The notes below the pieces were generated by a model. The model made no database searches. It saw only the letters and a program-made list of their open reading frames with translations, and was not told where the DNA came from. Below, one piece after another: positions 1 through 11,819 of a stretch of DNA of 64,000 nucleotides. Source of the stretch: Lamellibrachia columna (lineage: Eukaryota > Annelida > Polychaeta > Sabellida > Siboglinidae); assembly GCA_963662155.1 (NCBI GenBank), contig OY759269.1:9109698-9173697 (forward strand). Direction: 5' to 3'. The translations under genes were made by a program, and so were the position numbers. Each line of letters opens with the position of its first letter. Position 1 is the first letter of the stretch.

Positions 1-320
1 TAATTAAATCTGCCTACCAAAACACCCCTTTTAAGTGGAAATAATCATTAATAAAATACAATGAGTGAAATGTGACACCTAATTAATTGATGGTGCATTA
101 CTGGCTTTATCAGTGTGTCGTCTCTTCATTGGTGCACCCTTACACATGCGTTTGTGTCATTTTTTTTATAACATTTTCTTTTCCATGTATATAAAAATGT
201 ATAAAACATTATTTTTGGGGGCTATAACAAGTTTGAAATGTTTTAATATATTTCTCATGTGTTCAATGCAAATGTGCTGTATTATGTACACTATTTTATA
301 TGGATGTCTAACTGTTTCAG
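1..320. other. Upstream or intronic sequence of the DUF7869-type gene
   Basis: AT-rich and without a convincing coding signal. It ends in a good 3' splice-site pattern: a CTAAC branch-like motif, a short pyrimidine run and TTTCAG at about 314-320. Recognisable protein starts right after it. I therefore read this as the end of an intron, with any earlier exon outside the window. Confidence 0.4.
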
Positions 321-1540
321 AGCACCACAGCATGAGTCAAACGGTATTCAGACAGACCTGGAAAAAACTACTTCCATTTATCGTGACGGCTCGGCCTATG
401 ACCGACTTGTGCTGGACATGCCAGAAAAACAACAACTTGATCTACAGGAGCGCCAACCTCTCTGAATCTGATAAGAGCGAACGGTTGATTCAACAGGAGC
501 AGCATCTGATGATTGTGCAGCAGGAACGTTCGCTCTACAACGAGATGGTGCGTTCTGCCAAAGGACATCTGCCACCAGCTGGGAGTCGGTGAGTTGACTG
601 CTAACCCTCCTTGCAGCCGTCAGGCTGAAATGCACTACAGCTTTGACTACGCACAGCAAGTGCACCTGCCTAGTAACCCGCTCCAGCCAGGGCCAATCTA
701 CTTTCTGGTTCCACGGAAAGTTGGATTGTTTGGCATCTGCTGCGAGGGGGTCCCTAAGCAGGTGAACTTTCTGATCGATGAAGCCCATCTCATCTCGAAG
801 GGGTCAAACGCAGTGATTTCGTTTCTTCATTACTTTTTTGAGAATTATGGCCTGGGCGAGACCAACGTAAACCTCCACTGTGACAACTGCCCAGGACAAA
901 ACAAGAATCGTTTTGTCCTGTGGCATTGTGCTTGGAGGGTTGCTGTCGGTCTCCACAAAACGATAAGTCTAAATTTCCTGATCACAGGACACACCACGTT
1001 TGCCCTTGATGGATGTTTTGGGCTTCTGAAACAGGCATTCAGACGCCATGCGGTGTCATCGCTGCAAGACTTTCAGTCTGTGGTGAACAGGAGTGCATGC
1101 AGCAACTCTGCCCAGCTGGTGGGTACAGAGGATGGCACCAGCTATGTGCCAGATGGGGACTGGCAGGCTCATCTCAGTCCCTTCTACAAGCCCCTGCCTG
1201 GAATCAAAGGCTACCAGCACTTTCGCTTCGATGGTGCACAACCAGGGAAAGTGTTTCTGCGTGAAACGCTGGAGTCGCCAGAGACAACCTTTGTCATGTC
1301 GACAAACAGTGCCTTGCCAACCACTGCCCCAGCTGCTGTGCCAGCACCTGGCTTGAGTGCACAGCGGCAGTGGTACTTGTATAACAATATCAGACAGTTT
1401 GTCAGTGACGAACAGAAAGATATTCTGTGCCCAGTGTCGCTAGAGTAACCAGTTTAGCTGAAGCAACGACTTCCCATAGCCAGGGGAAGGGGAAGGGTAA
1501 GAGTAGTGGTGGCCCCACTCCTGCAAAGCGTGCTCGCTGA
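321..1540 (+). pseudogene. DUF7869-type mobile-element protein, 3' part with one frameshift
   Basis: I recognise this as the protein type annotated as DUF7869 in invertebrate and fish genomes, generally repeat-associated and thought to be transposase-like; its biochemistry is not established. The first segment (321-588) holds a CWTCQKNN motif, then the charged stretch NLSESDKSERLIQQEQHL, typical of the region before the core. After a 28-nt gap, 617-1448 carries YSFDYAQQVHLPSNP, PGPIYFLVPRKVGLFGI, FLIDEAH and the hallmark HCDNCPGQNKN, whose aspartate is a candidate catalytic acid, followed by FLITGHTTFALDGCFGLLKQ. Reading stops at 1446-1448, but another frame continues to a lysine- and arginine-rich tail ending PTPAKRAR with a stop at 1538-1540, so a one-base indel near 1430-1445 is likely. 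An AATAAA lies at 1967-1972. The N-terminus is missing. Confidence 0.7.
589..616 (+). other. 28-nt intron-like sequence in the DUF7869-type gene
   Basis: The segment begins GTGAGT, contains TGCTAAC as a branch-like motif and a CCCTCCTT pyrimidine run, and ends TTGCAG. The reading frame before it stops at once inside it (TGA at 590-592). Removing exactly these 28 nt joins the upstream frame to the downstream frame and gives an unbroken protein. This is unusually short for a spliceosomal intron. Confidence 0.5.
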
Positions 1541-2429
1541 GTGCGAGTGTTGGTTCAGCTTGGGGCCTTCCATGACATTGTGTTATGAATGTAATGTTAT
1601 GATTATTGCAATGCATATCCTATTTCGTACTGTATAATAATGTATTGCCTTCACTTTAATTCCAATTATGCCTCATTATGTTTTTTTCCTTTAATGTTTT
1701 TGTTGACTCTACTTCACATTTGAAAAAAACAAGTTTACAACTTTGCGTCTTGTTTGTTTGGAATTACTGTACCATGTATGAATTGCCACCAATTAGTACT
1801 AACTACTTTATTGCAGTACACTTTTGTCAGTTAATGCGTGATGTATTAAAGTTTGTGTTTGAATTTCAGGAACTGAACATGTACTTGTGTGAAGAAGTGT
1901 AATATGTGTTGTAAATGCTGCCATTTTGAATGCTGATTTGCATAATTTATGCAAAAACAAGATACGAATAAAATCAATGTATATTCATAGTTTCATTAAA
2001 TTGTTGTTGATGGCTTATATCCCCTATCATAATTTGACCAGGCCTTTGTAACTTCGAAGTACGAAATGTTCAGAAATCTCACTTAGACAAGTCTTGTAAT
2101 GTTAATAAATGTAATTTTTTTTTCAATCACTCATATTTTACTTCTAGTATGTGATTGCACAATAGCATACACGATGTGTGCCAAATTTGAATGCCATACA
2201 CTCAATATTTCCATGTTTTTTGTATAGAAAATGAATGGAAAACTTTAACAGCCGTTTTCTACATTTTACCCTTACCCTATTCAAAGCCGCATAACTTTGT
2301 CAATTTTTGCAATAGAATTATATTTTTTGTACTGCTGCAAAGGAAAAACTCCATTCTTTTCAAATATGTAAAAAAAAGACACATCGAAAATTCCCTACTT
2401 ATTACTCATTTGGTACAGCAGGGTCACAT
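1541..2429. other. 3' flank of the DUF7869-type gene, no gene seen
   Basis: AT-rich DNA with several polyadenylation-like hexamers, including 1967-1972. Short open frames here show no recognisable motif or coding bias. It ends where similarity to the second duplication copy (from about 31150) begins. Confidence 0.5.
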
Positions 2430-4590
2430 TTAATGATGCTCAAAGAATCGCGTGGTGGCCGGCTAACGTTGTTTGTCTGGAATGACAAAACGCCAACAAA
2501 CGTGCTTTTTGGGCGCGGACCACATTGAAAATTTATCCTACAATTGTTTTTTTAATTCACAGCAAATGACAGACCCTCTAAGACACCTGGTGTGTGAAAT
2601 TCGTGAAAATGACATACCTGCTTTTCGCACAAATTGCTTCAATGCATGACACCCCTGCATTTGTGCCACGGTTTCCAAAATATGAGTACACTCTGCCTCA
2701 TGGCCACTATGTCCTTACGTAACTGGTGTACCAACTGACAAATGGCATCATTTCAAAGCGTAGATGCTACTGTGCACAAAAACATCACTTCCACTCACTC
2801 ATCCACACAATTTCTGCTCTCACAAATAAACCCTAACTGCACAATTATTTTTTTCCTTGGGACTCTTTATCGTTGTAATGGCGGACGGATTCTGTCTGTG
2901 GTCCGTGCCCTTTTTCAGTGTCTGTCTGGTGCGTTTTTGTAGTGTGTCGATCGAGTGTCGTTTGTTTTAGTAGATGCTCTGAAACTACATCTTTGCTAAG
3001 TGCAAAACAAACAACACAACACGTCATTGTATACTTACATTAAGTTTATTTAGCACCATCAAAACAATTCGAAGCACATGTAGATTGGACAAGAGACATC
3101 ACTCAAAACAAGCGCTAGTTATGAAATAGATCGGTGATCAATGAGATGGTTCCCGAGTCATTCCCTAGAAGCGTCCCGCATTCTTCGCACAGGTAACAGT
3201 GGCGCCACATTGCGAATCAGCTATCAGCCTGATTTAAAGGTTCATTTCACCCGTAGCGGCATATCATGATTCGGGCCACGTTTGAGAACTAATAGACGCC
3301 CAGCCAAGCTATCGCACTCGCGCACTGCGCGTCTATTGGGAACAACAACGGTGTATTGATAAAAAAAAATTATTTCAACGTAACACATTTAATACAGCAG
3401 ATGAAAAATAGCTAACTCGCTGATAGTGACTATTAATATTTTTAAACGAGTGCTGCGAAACGGTTGTCTGCGAAACCTTTAACATAAGAAAACAAACAGA
3501 CATTTTCTGAGAGTGCGGGAGCCGGTCATTAAACGGTCGTTCATTGTTGCCTCACCGACAGCCATTTTCGGGCGTTGTCAGGAAAATGAACTGTGCTGGT
3601 GTGACGACGCGTTACCACATCGCCTTGCGGCGCTACACTAACGCACGTCGGTCACACTGAATAGAATCATCGGGCGAATGCCACATAATAATACGTAAAT
3701 GCAGGATCCTCTTATTTTCAGGAGAGCAGTCAAGGAACACAGAGTAATGATCTTTGTCTAACTAATAGAAACGAAGAAAGTGCACGATGTAACAGAATAT
3801 TCCAGATATTTTGAAAGCCAACGCGGTAATAATCGATACTCCAATGGAAGGCATAATCCATCTGCGTTCATTAAAGATTGAGGCATAAATTATGTGACAG
3901 GAATTAAGTTTCACTTAGTTCACAACGTGTACGAACTATCTTGATAAAACAGAAACCAATAAAGCGAACCATATATCTTTTAAATGTGATTGTCGAAGTG
4001 TGAAAGGCATTGGCTACTGACTAATGTACACTTGCATGTTAAGGTGAAACAAAAGGCATGTTTTTGGTGCAATGCTAAAAGAGGTAATGAAAACTAACAA
4101 TTTCCAACTACAATCAATATGTTTACGCCAGTGGCTTACTAGGAAAACATTATTGGATTTGTCATCTCGTGTAATCCCCAGGCACAAAAGATAAACACTC
4201 AGTTTAGAAGTTTCAACCAGAAATACAAGGACCGTTTGCGATCCAAGCGCATATTAGGTGAGATCGTGCTGATGAAAATTTTATGTTCTGTGTTTTGAGC
4301 AGCTGGTGCTACGGAACGTTCCGGTTGCTATGAACCGAATACCCGTTTTGATAGTTGGCAACTAGATCCTCCACTTATGGCATTTTTGTAAGCTTTCACG
4401 TTTTATGAAAATGCGTACGTTTTGACGAGCGGCTCCTTCACCTATACAACAGCAACATAGAAAAATTGTATGGCGATTGACATTGCCTAGCGTTGAAGCA
4501 ATTTGTGCGAAAAGGAGGTATGTCATTTTCACGAATTTCACGCACCAGGTGTCTTAGTGGGTCTGTCATGGGTTGTGAAAGTTAAAAAAA
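2430..4590. mobile_element. Element E1, copy 1: inverted-repeat DNA element without a visible transposase
   Basis: The segment at about 2536-2650 reappears as its reverse complement at about 4488-4575; both arms contain GAAGCAATTTGTGCGAAAAG and its complement. The arms face each other across about 1.9 kb, the layout of a non-autonomous DNA transposon or foldback element. No open frame inside looks like a transposase. The left half of the MITE family (TGAAACAAAAGGCATG at about 4046) sits inside it. Outer ends and target duplication are not clear. Short open frames such as 2742-2942 are similar in copy 2 only because the whole block was duplicated. Confidence 0.6.
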
Positions 4591-6945
4591 ACCCTGTGAA
4601 TATGACATGGCAAATGTTAAACATATGCCATATAAAACAGTTACATTCAACAGACACAAACACAAACAATCAGCGTGGATAACCAAATGTATACTTAGGT
4701 CAGTTAAATATAGAGATAACTTATATAAACTTATGAAAATGACAAATCCCAATGCAACTGGGTATTTTGTACAAAAGATTAACTTAAGAACATACAAATG
4801 TATTTTAAGTAGAAGTATTAGACCGGCGAAGCTGATATATTATGAAATACTTTTGAACAAATATAGAAATGACACAAGGAAAACAATAAATTATATCTTA
4901 TCTAGACCCTGTAAAAAGAAAACACTACAAACAAATTTCAGAGAAGGTGACTTTAAAATAACTAATAATGTGGAAATTGCAAATAAATTCAATTAATTTT
5001 TCACTAACATAGCCTTGCTAGAAAAATACAAAATATAAGCAGTAAAAGTTATAGTTCTTATTTGAAAAGGCATCTTGTAAACCTTTTTAAATTTAATACA
5101 ATTTATGAAAAGACCATAATAAAAATAATCGATACATTTCCTGCAAAAACCAGCTGTGGTCATGATGGCATTTCTTTGAAACAATTAAAATACTTAAAAT
5201 GCATTATAATTGAACCTCTAACATTGATTGTAAGGCAAATTAAAAATACTGGAATGTTCACAGGTACACTAAAAATTGCAAAAGTTATTTCAATAAAAAA
5301 AAAATTATAATTACACACTATTTAGTAACTATAGACCAATATCATTATTACCAGTAATTTCCAGAGTTATCGAAAAAGTAATGCACAATCAAATTTATTC
5401 ATTCTTTACTGAACACAGACTTTTTATGCAAACAAGTGTGGCTTCAAAACTGGTCATTGAGAAGAATATGCAGTTTTGGAAGTACTAGAGATAGAACAAT
5501 AACGATGCTGGATTCTAGTAAACACCAATAAATATATTTCTAGATTTATCCAAAGCTTTTGATACTTTAAATCACATTGCATTAGGCATAACAAAACACT
5601 ATGGAATAAACGGCACAGTTCTGAACTTAATGGAAAGCTATTTGAGTACTAGAAACAAATATGTAATGTTTAATGACACAATATCAGACATGTTGCCTAT
5701 TACAACAGGTGTGCCACAAGGTTCCATATTAGGTCCACTTCTCTTCGTAATATACATAAATGATTTACCAGAGGCAATCCAAATATTTAAATGTTTTATG
5801 TATGCAGATGATACAACTCTTTTTAGTACAATACAGTCTTTTAACACTTGTGATAACAACAATGTGGAACATCAAATAAACACTGAATTGAACAAGGTTT
5901 GTGAATGGTTTAAAACAACTAATAAATTGTCTCTTAATAGTAAAAAGTCAAAATACCTTGTGTTCCAAGTGGCAAATAAGAAAACCACATCTTTTTCACT
6001 CAAGATAGATGATATAGGCATTGAAAGAGTTCAGCATTTTAATCTTCTTGGCTTGACCATACATGAAAATTATGGGTATTCTAAATAAACTAAAACGCTT
6101 CTTACCCACTCATATAACTTTATTTTATATAATTCATTAATGCTGCCACACGTAAATAATGGCATAATGGCCTGGGGCTTTAAATGTTATAGAATAAGCA
6201 AACTTCATAAAAACGTTATCAGAATAATATGTTTAAGTAAATATAATGCACACACAGAACCTCTTTTTAAAAACTTAAAGTACTTTAGGTAAATGACATC
6301 CATCATTTACAGGTATAGAAATTTTATTATAAATTATTATAAATTTGTCCAAGTAAAATTACCAGTTTATTAAAACAAATTACTATTTTATCCCAACTGG
6401 TCCTATCATGATTTTACCACCCGTACATTTGATGATATTCATATCAATAGAATAAAAAATGAATTTGCCAAAAGATTTTTTTTTTAATTACCAAAATCTC
6501 TGTTCAGTAACAAACTGCTATATATGTCAACAATCTCATTAGTTGTACCTCCCTGGTCTGTTATTTTATATAAATGTAACTCTGCATAAACATTTATAAT
6601 AATGCACTAAACTAAATGTCTCTTTTTCTTCAAAATCATTCCTAAAGTGATAATATTTTTGATTGAGAATATATGCATTTGTGATTTTTTTTATGGAAAA
6701 TGTTTAGAGTACTAACTTGTTTGAGTTTATTTCATTTGGGTGGCTTCTACGATAGCGATAAATATTGGTCTTTGTACCTGTAGTAGTCTCCCCGACCCAT
6801 TAAAATATGCTTCTTTCTAAAACCACAGTTAGCCTAAGCGGCGAAGGGAATACTCCTGTTAATACAGGTATTGTATTGTGTTTGTTTTACAATTACAATA
6901 AACAAATTAATGTAGTTTTCTTTCCTTAAGATAAATTAACTTCAA
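4591..6945 (+). pseudogene. LINE A, copy 1: decayed non-LTR retrotransposon (reverse transcriptase part)
   Basis: Frames at 4607-4996, 5062-5310 and 5630-6088 together form the region between endonuclease and reverse transcriptase plus most of the RT domain. Visible landmarks are WITKCILRSVKYRDNLYKL, TSCGHDGISL, GVPQGSILGPLLF and the catalytic YADDTT. Frameshifts and stops interrupt it. No endonuclease domain is present, so the copy is 5'-truncated. After 6088 comes RT-tail sequence and an AT-rich 3' UTR to about 6945, containing GGTGGCTTCTACGATAGCG, also found in the tail of LINE C. It belongs to the Jockey/CR1-like non-LTR group by motif style; the exact clade is unresolved. Confidence 0.8.
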
Positions 6946-9795
6946 CAGGATTTAAGAAGATTGCCATCCAAAACAACAAGTTCCAGATGGCAAGTGGACA
7001 AGGAAGCCATTGGCTTATCGAGAGTCCAACAATTTTATCATCTATGTGTAGCCCGCCCTTATCATATATCTGTCAATTCTATTTTTAAACATATTCACAC
7101 TACTAGCATTAACACAATCATTTGGCAGTTTGTTCCATTCATTTATCACCCTCTGTGAGAAAGAGTACTTTCTGATGTCCAACCTACACTGTTCCTTAAC
7201 TAATGCTGCTTTGTGTCCTCTTGTTCTACTGCCTTATTTAAGTTTGACGAACATATTCCTATCAACATCCTCATAACCGTTCACTACTTTAAACACTTCT
7301 CTTAGTCTCCTGGTCTCTAGTGTTATCAAACCACATTGTAATCTGATGTCTCTCAATTCTGGAATCATTTTAGTTGCTCTTCGTTGTATTCTTTCTAGCT
7401 TGTCCATGTCCTTCTTACGATACGTCCTCCATGCTTGTATACAATATTCCAAATGTGGTCTAAGTATTTCTTTGCACAGGGGTACAATTAGCTGTTTCTC
7501 CTTATACGGGATAGTTCTAATTAGCCCCAGAATTTGATTTCCTTTCGACGCAGCAATCCCACATTGCTCTGAAACTTTCATGTCAGCACTAAATGTTAAA
7601 CCTAAGTCCTTTTCTGGTGTGGTTCTACCTAGTTCAGCATCCCCCATTTTATATTCTTCGTCCATGTTTCCATGTCCTATGTGTATGCATTTACACTTCC
7701 CAAAATTAAATAACATTTGCTATTTTTCAGATCATTTAACTAATTTATCCTGTAAACTTTGTTTATCTGTATCATTAGTAACCTTTCTGAATACTTTTGT
7801 ATCATCTGCAAATTTGAGTACTTTGCTAGATATGTCATCTTCCAAATCATTTATATATATTAAAAACAGTATAGGGCCTAATACTGATCCCTGTGGTACC
7901 CCACTAAAAACAGATTTCCAGTTTGAAATCTCACCATCTACTATTACTCTCTGTCTTCTGTGTGTAAGCCACTTTTCTATCCAGGTGATTACATCATTGC
8001 CTATGCCATGGACTTTTAGTTAAACAACAATCTTTGATGTGGCCCTTTATCGAAAGCGTTCTGAAAATCTAAATAGACAACATCCCCTGGTGACCCGTCA
8101 TATACCCACTTTGTAATTTCTTCAAAAAAACATAAGAGATTGGTTAGACATAACCTTGCTTTTAGGAACCCATGTTGAGATGTATTTATTAATTGATGTT
8201 TTACAAGGAATTCCACCATGTAATCTCTAATTAATGTTTCGAGTAATTTACATATAACTGGTGTTAAATTCACAGGTCTGTAATTTTCTGGTTTGATCCT
8301 CGATCCTTTCTTAAGTAGCGGTGTAATATTTGCCTCTTTCCATTCTGAAGGAACTATTCCTTCTTCTAATGACAAGTTAAACACTCTTCTAATGACAAGT
8401 TAAACACTCTTGCTAGTGGTGTACTAATTTGCTCAACAATTTCCTTAAGCAGTTTTGGTGGTATCCCATCAACTCCAGGTGATTTATTATCTCACATCTT
8501 CTTAATTTTCTATGCTATCATTTCAGGAGTTACAAATAACTGCCCCAATTATTCTGATTTATTTCCCTCAAATTTAGTAAATAGAACTGGTAGTGAGCTG
8601 ATATCTTCTATGGTAAAAACTGAGCTGAAATACTCATTCAGGACCTCTGCCATCTGAAACCCGTCTGAAATTATGTTTTCACTGGTGTTTTCCAATGGTC
8701 CGACTTTATCTCAAACTTTCTGTTTACTCCTTTTATAAGCATAGGAACTCTTGCTGTAATTTTTTTATATTACCTGCCAATTTTTTTTCAAAGGTTCTTT
8801 TAGATTTTCTAATTTCAGTTTTAGCTAGATTAATTGCCTCTTTGTAGTTTGTGTAGTCTTCTACATTTCCAGTATGTTTATATACCCTCCACAGCATCTG
8901 TTTGTGAAAACAATTTCTAATAGCCTCTTTTGACAGGTGTTTCTTCCTGGACCGTTTCTCTTGTTTTCTTAATGGAAAAAATTTCGCAATAATGCCCTGA
9001 ATCTCATATTTTAAACAACTCCAGCATTCTGTTGTTGTCTTGTTCTTCTGCAAGTTATTCCAATCTATATTTGCTAGATATATTCTCATCTCTTTATATT
9101 TGCCTTTGTTGAAGTTCCTCCTCCATTGTTTTTTTATATGTATTCCCTGTTTTTACTTTTATATTAAAATTGATTTGGTTATGGTCACTTGAACCCAAAG
9201 GTTCGTGTACCTTAACATTGTCAACTAATTCATCTTGAGAAAACAACATTAAATCTAACACATTCCCATTTCTAATTGGTTCCAAGGCATGTTAAGTAAG
9301 AAACAATCCTGTGTTAAAAGTAGAAACTGATGGTCGTCACCTCCAGCGCTCTCTAATGATTCCCACTGTATATGGCCACTGTTAAAATCACCCATTATAA
9401 CACATTCCCCCTTGCTCACCTCCCTTATCGCCTTTTTGTAATTTTACATCTTCCTCTTGTACTATGTTAGGACTACGATAAACTACTATTGTTAATGTTG
9501 ATTTACTGGTAACTATGTTACACCAAATTGCTTCCTCACAATCTGCTTCACTTTTCAGTGTTATTTCATATGCTCCCCTTCTTTAATATATAAAATTACT
9601 ATATCTCCCCTTCTTTCTCGTCTATCGTTCCTAAACATTGCATAGCCTGTCAGTGCTAACTCAGCATCTACTATATCTTTATCTGCCCATGATTCTGTGA
9701 TGCCTTAAACTGGATTTTGTTTATAAAAGATTGTCTTGTTATTGCTAACTGTGATAATATTATGTTTGTATTACTTCGGGTTCAATAAACCCTTT
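6946..9795 (-). pseudogene. LINE B, copy 1: decayed non-LTR retrotransposon with EN and RT
   Basis: Read on the minus strand, the 5' part (9795 down to about 9360) shows the endonuclease region, with a degraded equivalent of the MGDFNHGHIQWESL motif seen in copy 2. Then follow a linker (9285-8733; NIDWNNLQKNKTTTECW), the RT start (8384-8016; NYRPVNLTPVICKLLE, QHGFLKARLCLTNLL, VYLDFQNAFDK) and the RT tail (7716-7234; EYCIQAWRTYRKKDMDKLE). Stops and frameshifts make it inactive. It abuts LINE A tail to tail. The style is CR1/Jockey-like; exact clade unresolved. Confidence 0.8.
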
Positions 9796-9811
9796 CCGAT
9801 TCCACCTCCAT

Positions 9812-10200
9812 GTGGGGGAGCGGTGGTCTAATGGTTAGAGCACCCGCCTGTCGATCGAGGGCGGTGGTTCGATTCCACCTCCGCCGTTTCGAAGCTTGGG
9901 TAATTTTGTTCACCCCAGGGTCACAACTTTGCCCGTATCTTTCGGAAGAGATACTAAAAGCCGTAGTTCCAAACTCCTGCGTTAGCTCAAGATTGGGCTG
10001 TTTGTAGTATAACTACTTGAGACTTCAGATAACGACGCGGGCATATAATTGACCTGTCTGTGATATTACCCATTATACCAGGCGGCGCCGGAATTCCAGG
10101 TTGGCTTGTTAAATTCGGTTCTACCGATTTTTGCAGTTGGTAGAAAACGTGTACAGTCAGTGTATCTAAAGTTCCCAAGTTCCCAACTTCCCAAGGCCAA
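9812..10200 (+). repeat. tRNA-derived SINE, copy 1
   Basis: The head starts near GGGGGAGCGGTGGTCTAATG and carries RNA polymerase III box A (TGGTCTAATGGTTAGAGC) and box B (GGTTCGATTCC). Acceptor-like ends GGGGGAG and CTCCGCC pair at 6 of 7 positions. CCTGTCGA in the anticodon position recalls tRNA-Asp(GTC), but the anticodon stem does not pair, so it is not a working tRNA. The body continues TCGAAGCTTGGGTAATTTTG, CACCCCAGGGTC and a GGAAGAGATACTAAAAGCCG motif. The 3' end is uncertain. Confidence 0.8.
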
Positions 10201-10652
10201 GGCAAGTATGTATGAATTTAGTTGTTACTATCAATCGATATACGATAAACAAGTTTGCTTAATTAAAAAAATTTTTGGGAATTGAAATCCGCTTGCAGCA
10301 ACAGAATGGAATAGATCGCTACTTGACGGTTTCATCCGTGTAAATAAAAAAATTCGATAAATGAGCTGCACGCCTAACGTTTCATGATGTTTTTCACCGT
10401 TCAATTTATCCGGATGTTGTCAAATCGACTGCTATCGGACATGAATCAACCAGGACCTAGCCCAGGACAATTATCAATCTTGTACGATTGATGTAATTTC
10501 TTTTTTTAACCTTTACACCATTAGCATTATTGAAATGTTTTACGGTTTTAATACTCTGATATGACGTTCACCATATAATCAGACAGATCAGGGTCAAATC
10601 TTGATACTAGTGTTAATAAATAGTAAGTTATTTTTTTTAAATAAAATTATAT
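10201..10652. other. Sequence between SINE and MITE, no gene
   Basis: No coding signal. It is conserved with 53721-54234 only because both lie within the segmental duplication. Confidence 0.5.
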
Positions 10653-11214
10653 TGAAACAAAACGCATGGTTTTCAGCCTGTGCACCTATAAGAGTTACTA
10701 AGACGTATCCATTTGTAACTACAATTAAGAATATCACGCCAGTGGTTTACTAGGAAAACCTTGTTGGACACACATCATAATTTCGTGGGCCGTGCCATAC
10801 TGAAAGATAACGCTACGTCACGAGTGCGGTATTCTGGCAATATTCACTCCCAAATGAAAATATATTCGTTTACACCTATTCCTGTTCTTGCCAATAGGAT
10901 ATGGCCATGCTATTTGCTTCCAAACTCAACATGTGTAACATATTTTGGCCTTTATTTACTTGGTTCTGTGCATGCCAGACTTAATATGTCACTGTAGTCT
11001 AGGTCAACCGATTTTATAGAACAGCGCATGTGCTTATTGGTCACTTTGGTAAACATGTCAGCCCTTGGTCATTCAAAGAAATTACCAGATTCTCCAACTT
11101 TTAGAAAACATTCTGAGTAAACCACTGGTGTGATATTCTTGATTTTAGTTGTACACAGTTAGATTTTATTATCTCTTTAAGGTGCATAGCTTCAAAACCA
11201 TGACTTTTGTTTCA
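10653..11214. mobile_element. Long-TIR MITE, copy in duplication copy 1
   Basis: Starts TGAAACAAAACGCATGG and ends as the inverse of TGAAACAAAAGTCATGG. The inverted arms extend about 100 bases inward and share ACTACAATTAAGAATATCAC with its complement. The core includes CGCCAGTGGTTTACTAGG. No coding capacity. A target duplication could not be fixed with confidence. Confidence 0.7.
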
Positions 11215-11819
11215 CATTAAATATTTTCATAGTGTACAAGTTGTTTATATTCTTGCACTTTGAGTGTTCCATAAAAGTTTGGTGCTGTATCTTGATAAGT
11301 AATTTTGCACTAATTTTTGTTTTCCTATATGTTACATTAGGATTAGTTTGTAAACAATGCAACATAAACCCGATTCGTAAACCCCATCACAGAAAACTAC
11401 TCTCAAATATAATGTTATCCATTGGAATACAGTCGTATGTAAATATTTTGCGCACCCAACCAACAACAATGCAATAGAGACAGTTATTTCTGTAAGCACC
11501 ATTTAACTGAAACTAATAAAATTGTAAAAAAAAATAGAATGACAATAGTCGATATGGCACTAAGCGGTGAATTGTTCTTACAGTTCTGGGGTGGTGTACA
11601 GCAAAATTCACTTAATCAAGTACTACAAACACACTGTTATCAAATCAACCAAAACAAACTCATATGACATTCCTCATATTATGACATCGGCAATTATGTT
11701 ACCCAATAAAAGGTTACCCAATAAAAAGCAACACATTTTAGCACATTAAGCACAAACATTCAATCAGTTCCTGCACAATTTAATGAATTAGAAGCCTACC
11801 TACTAGAACTAGAAGAAGG

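Noticed and set aside
2742..2942. Small 66-codon gene conserved at 2742-2942 and 31470-31670
   Set aside because: The similarity is fully explained by the segmental duplication. The minus strand is equally open and there is no motif.
9812..9884. Functional tRNA gene
   Set aside because: Boxes A and B are good, but the anticodon stem does not pair, the acceptor has a mismatch and a SINE body follows. It is a SINE head, present twice through the duplication.
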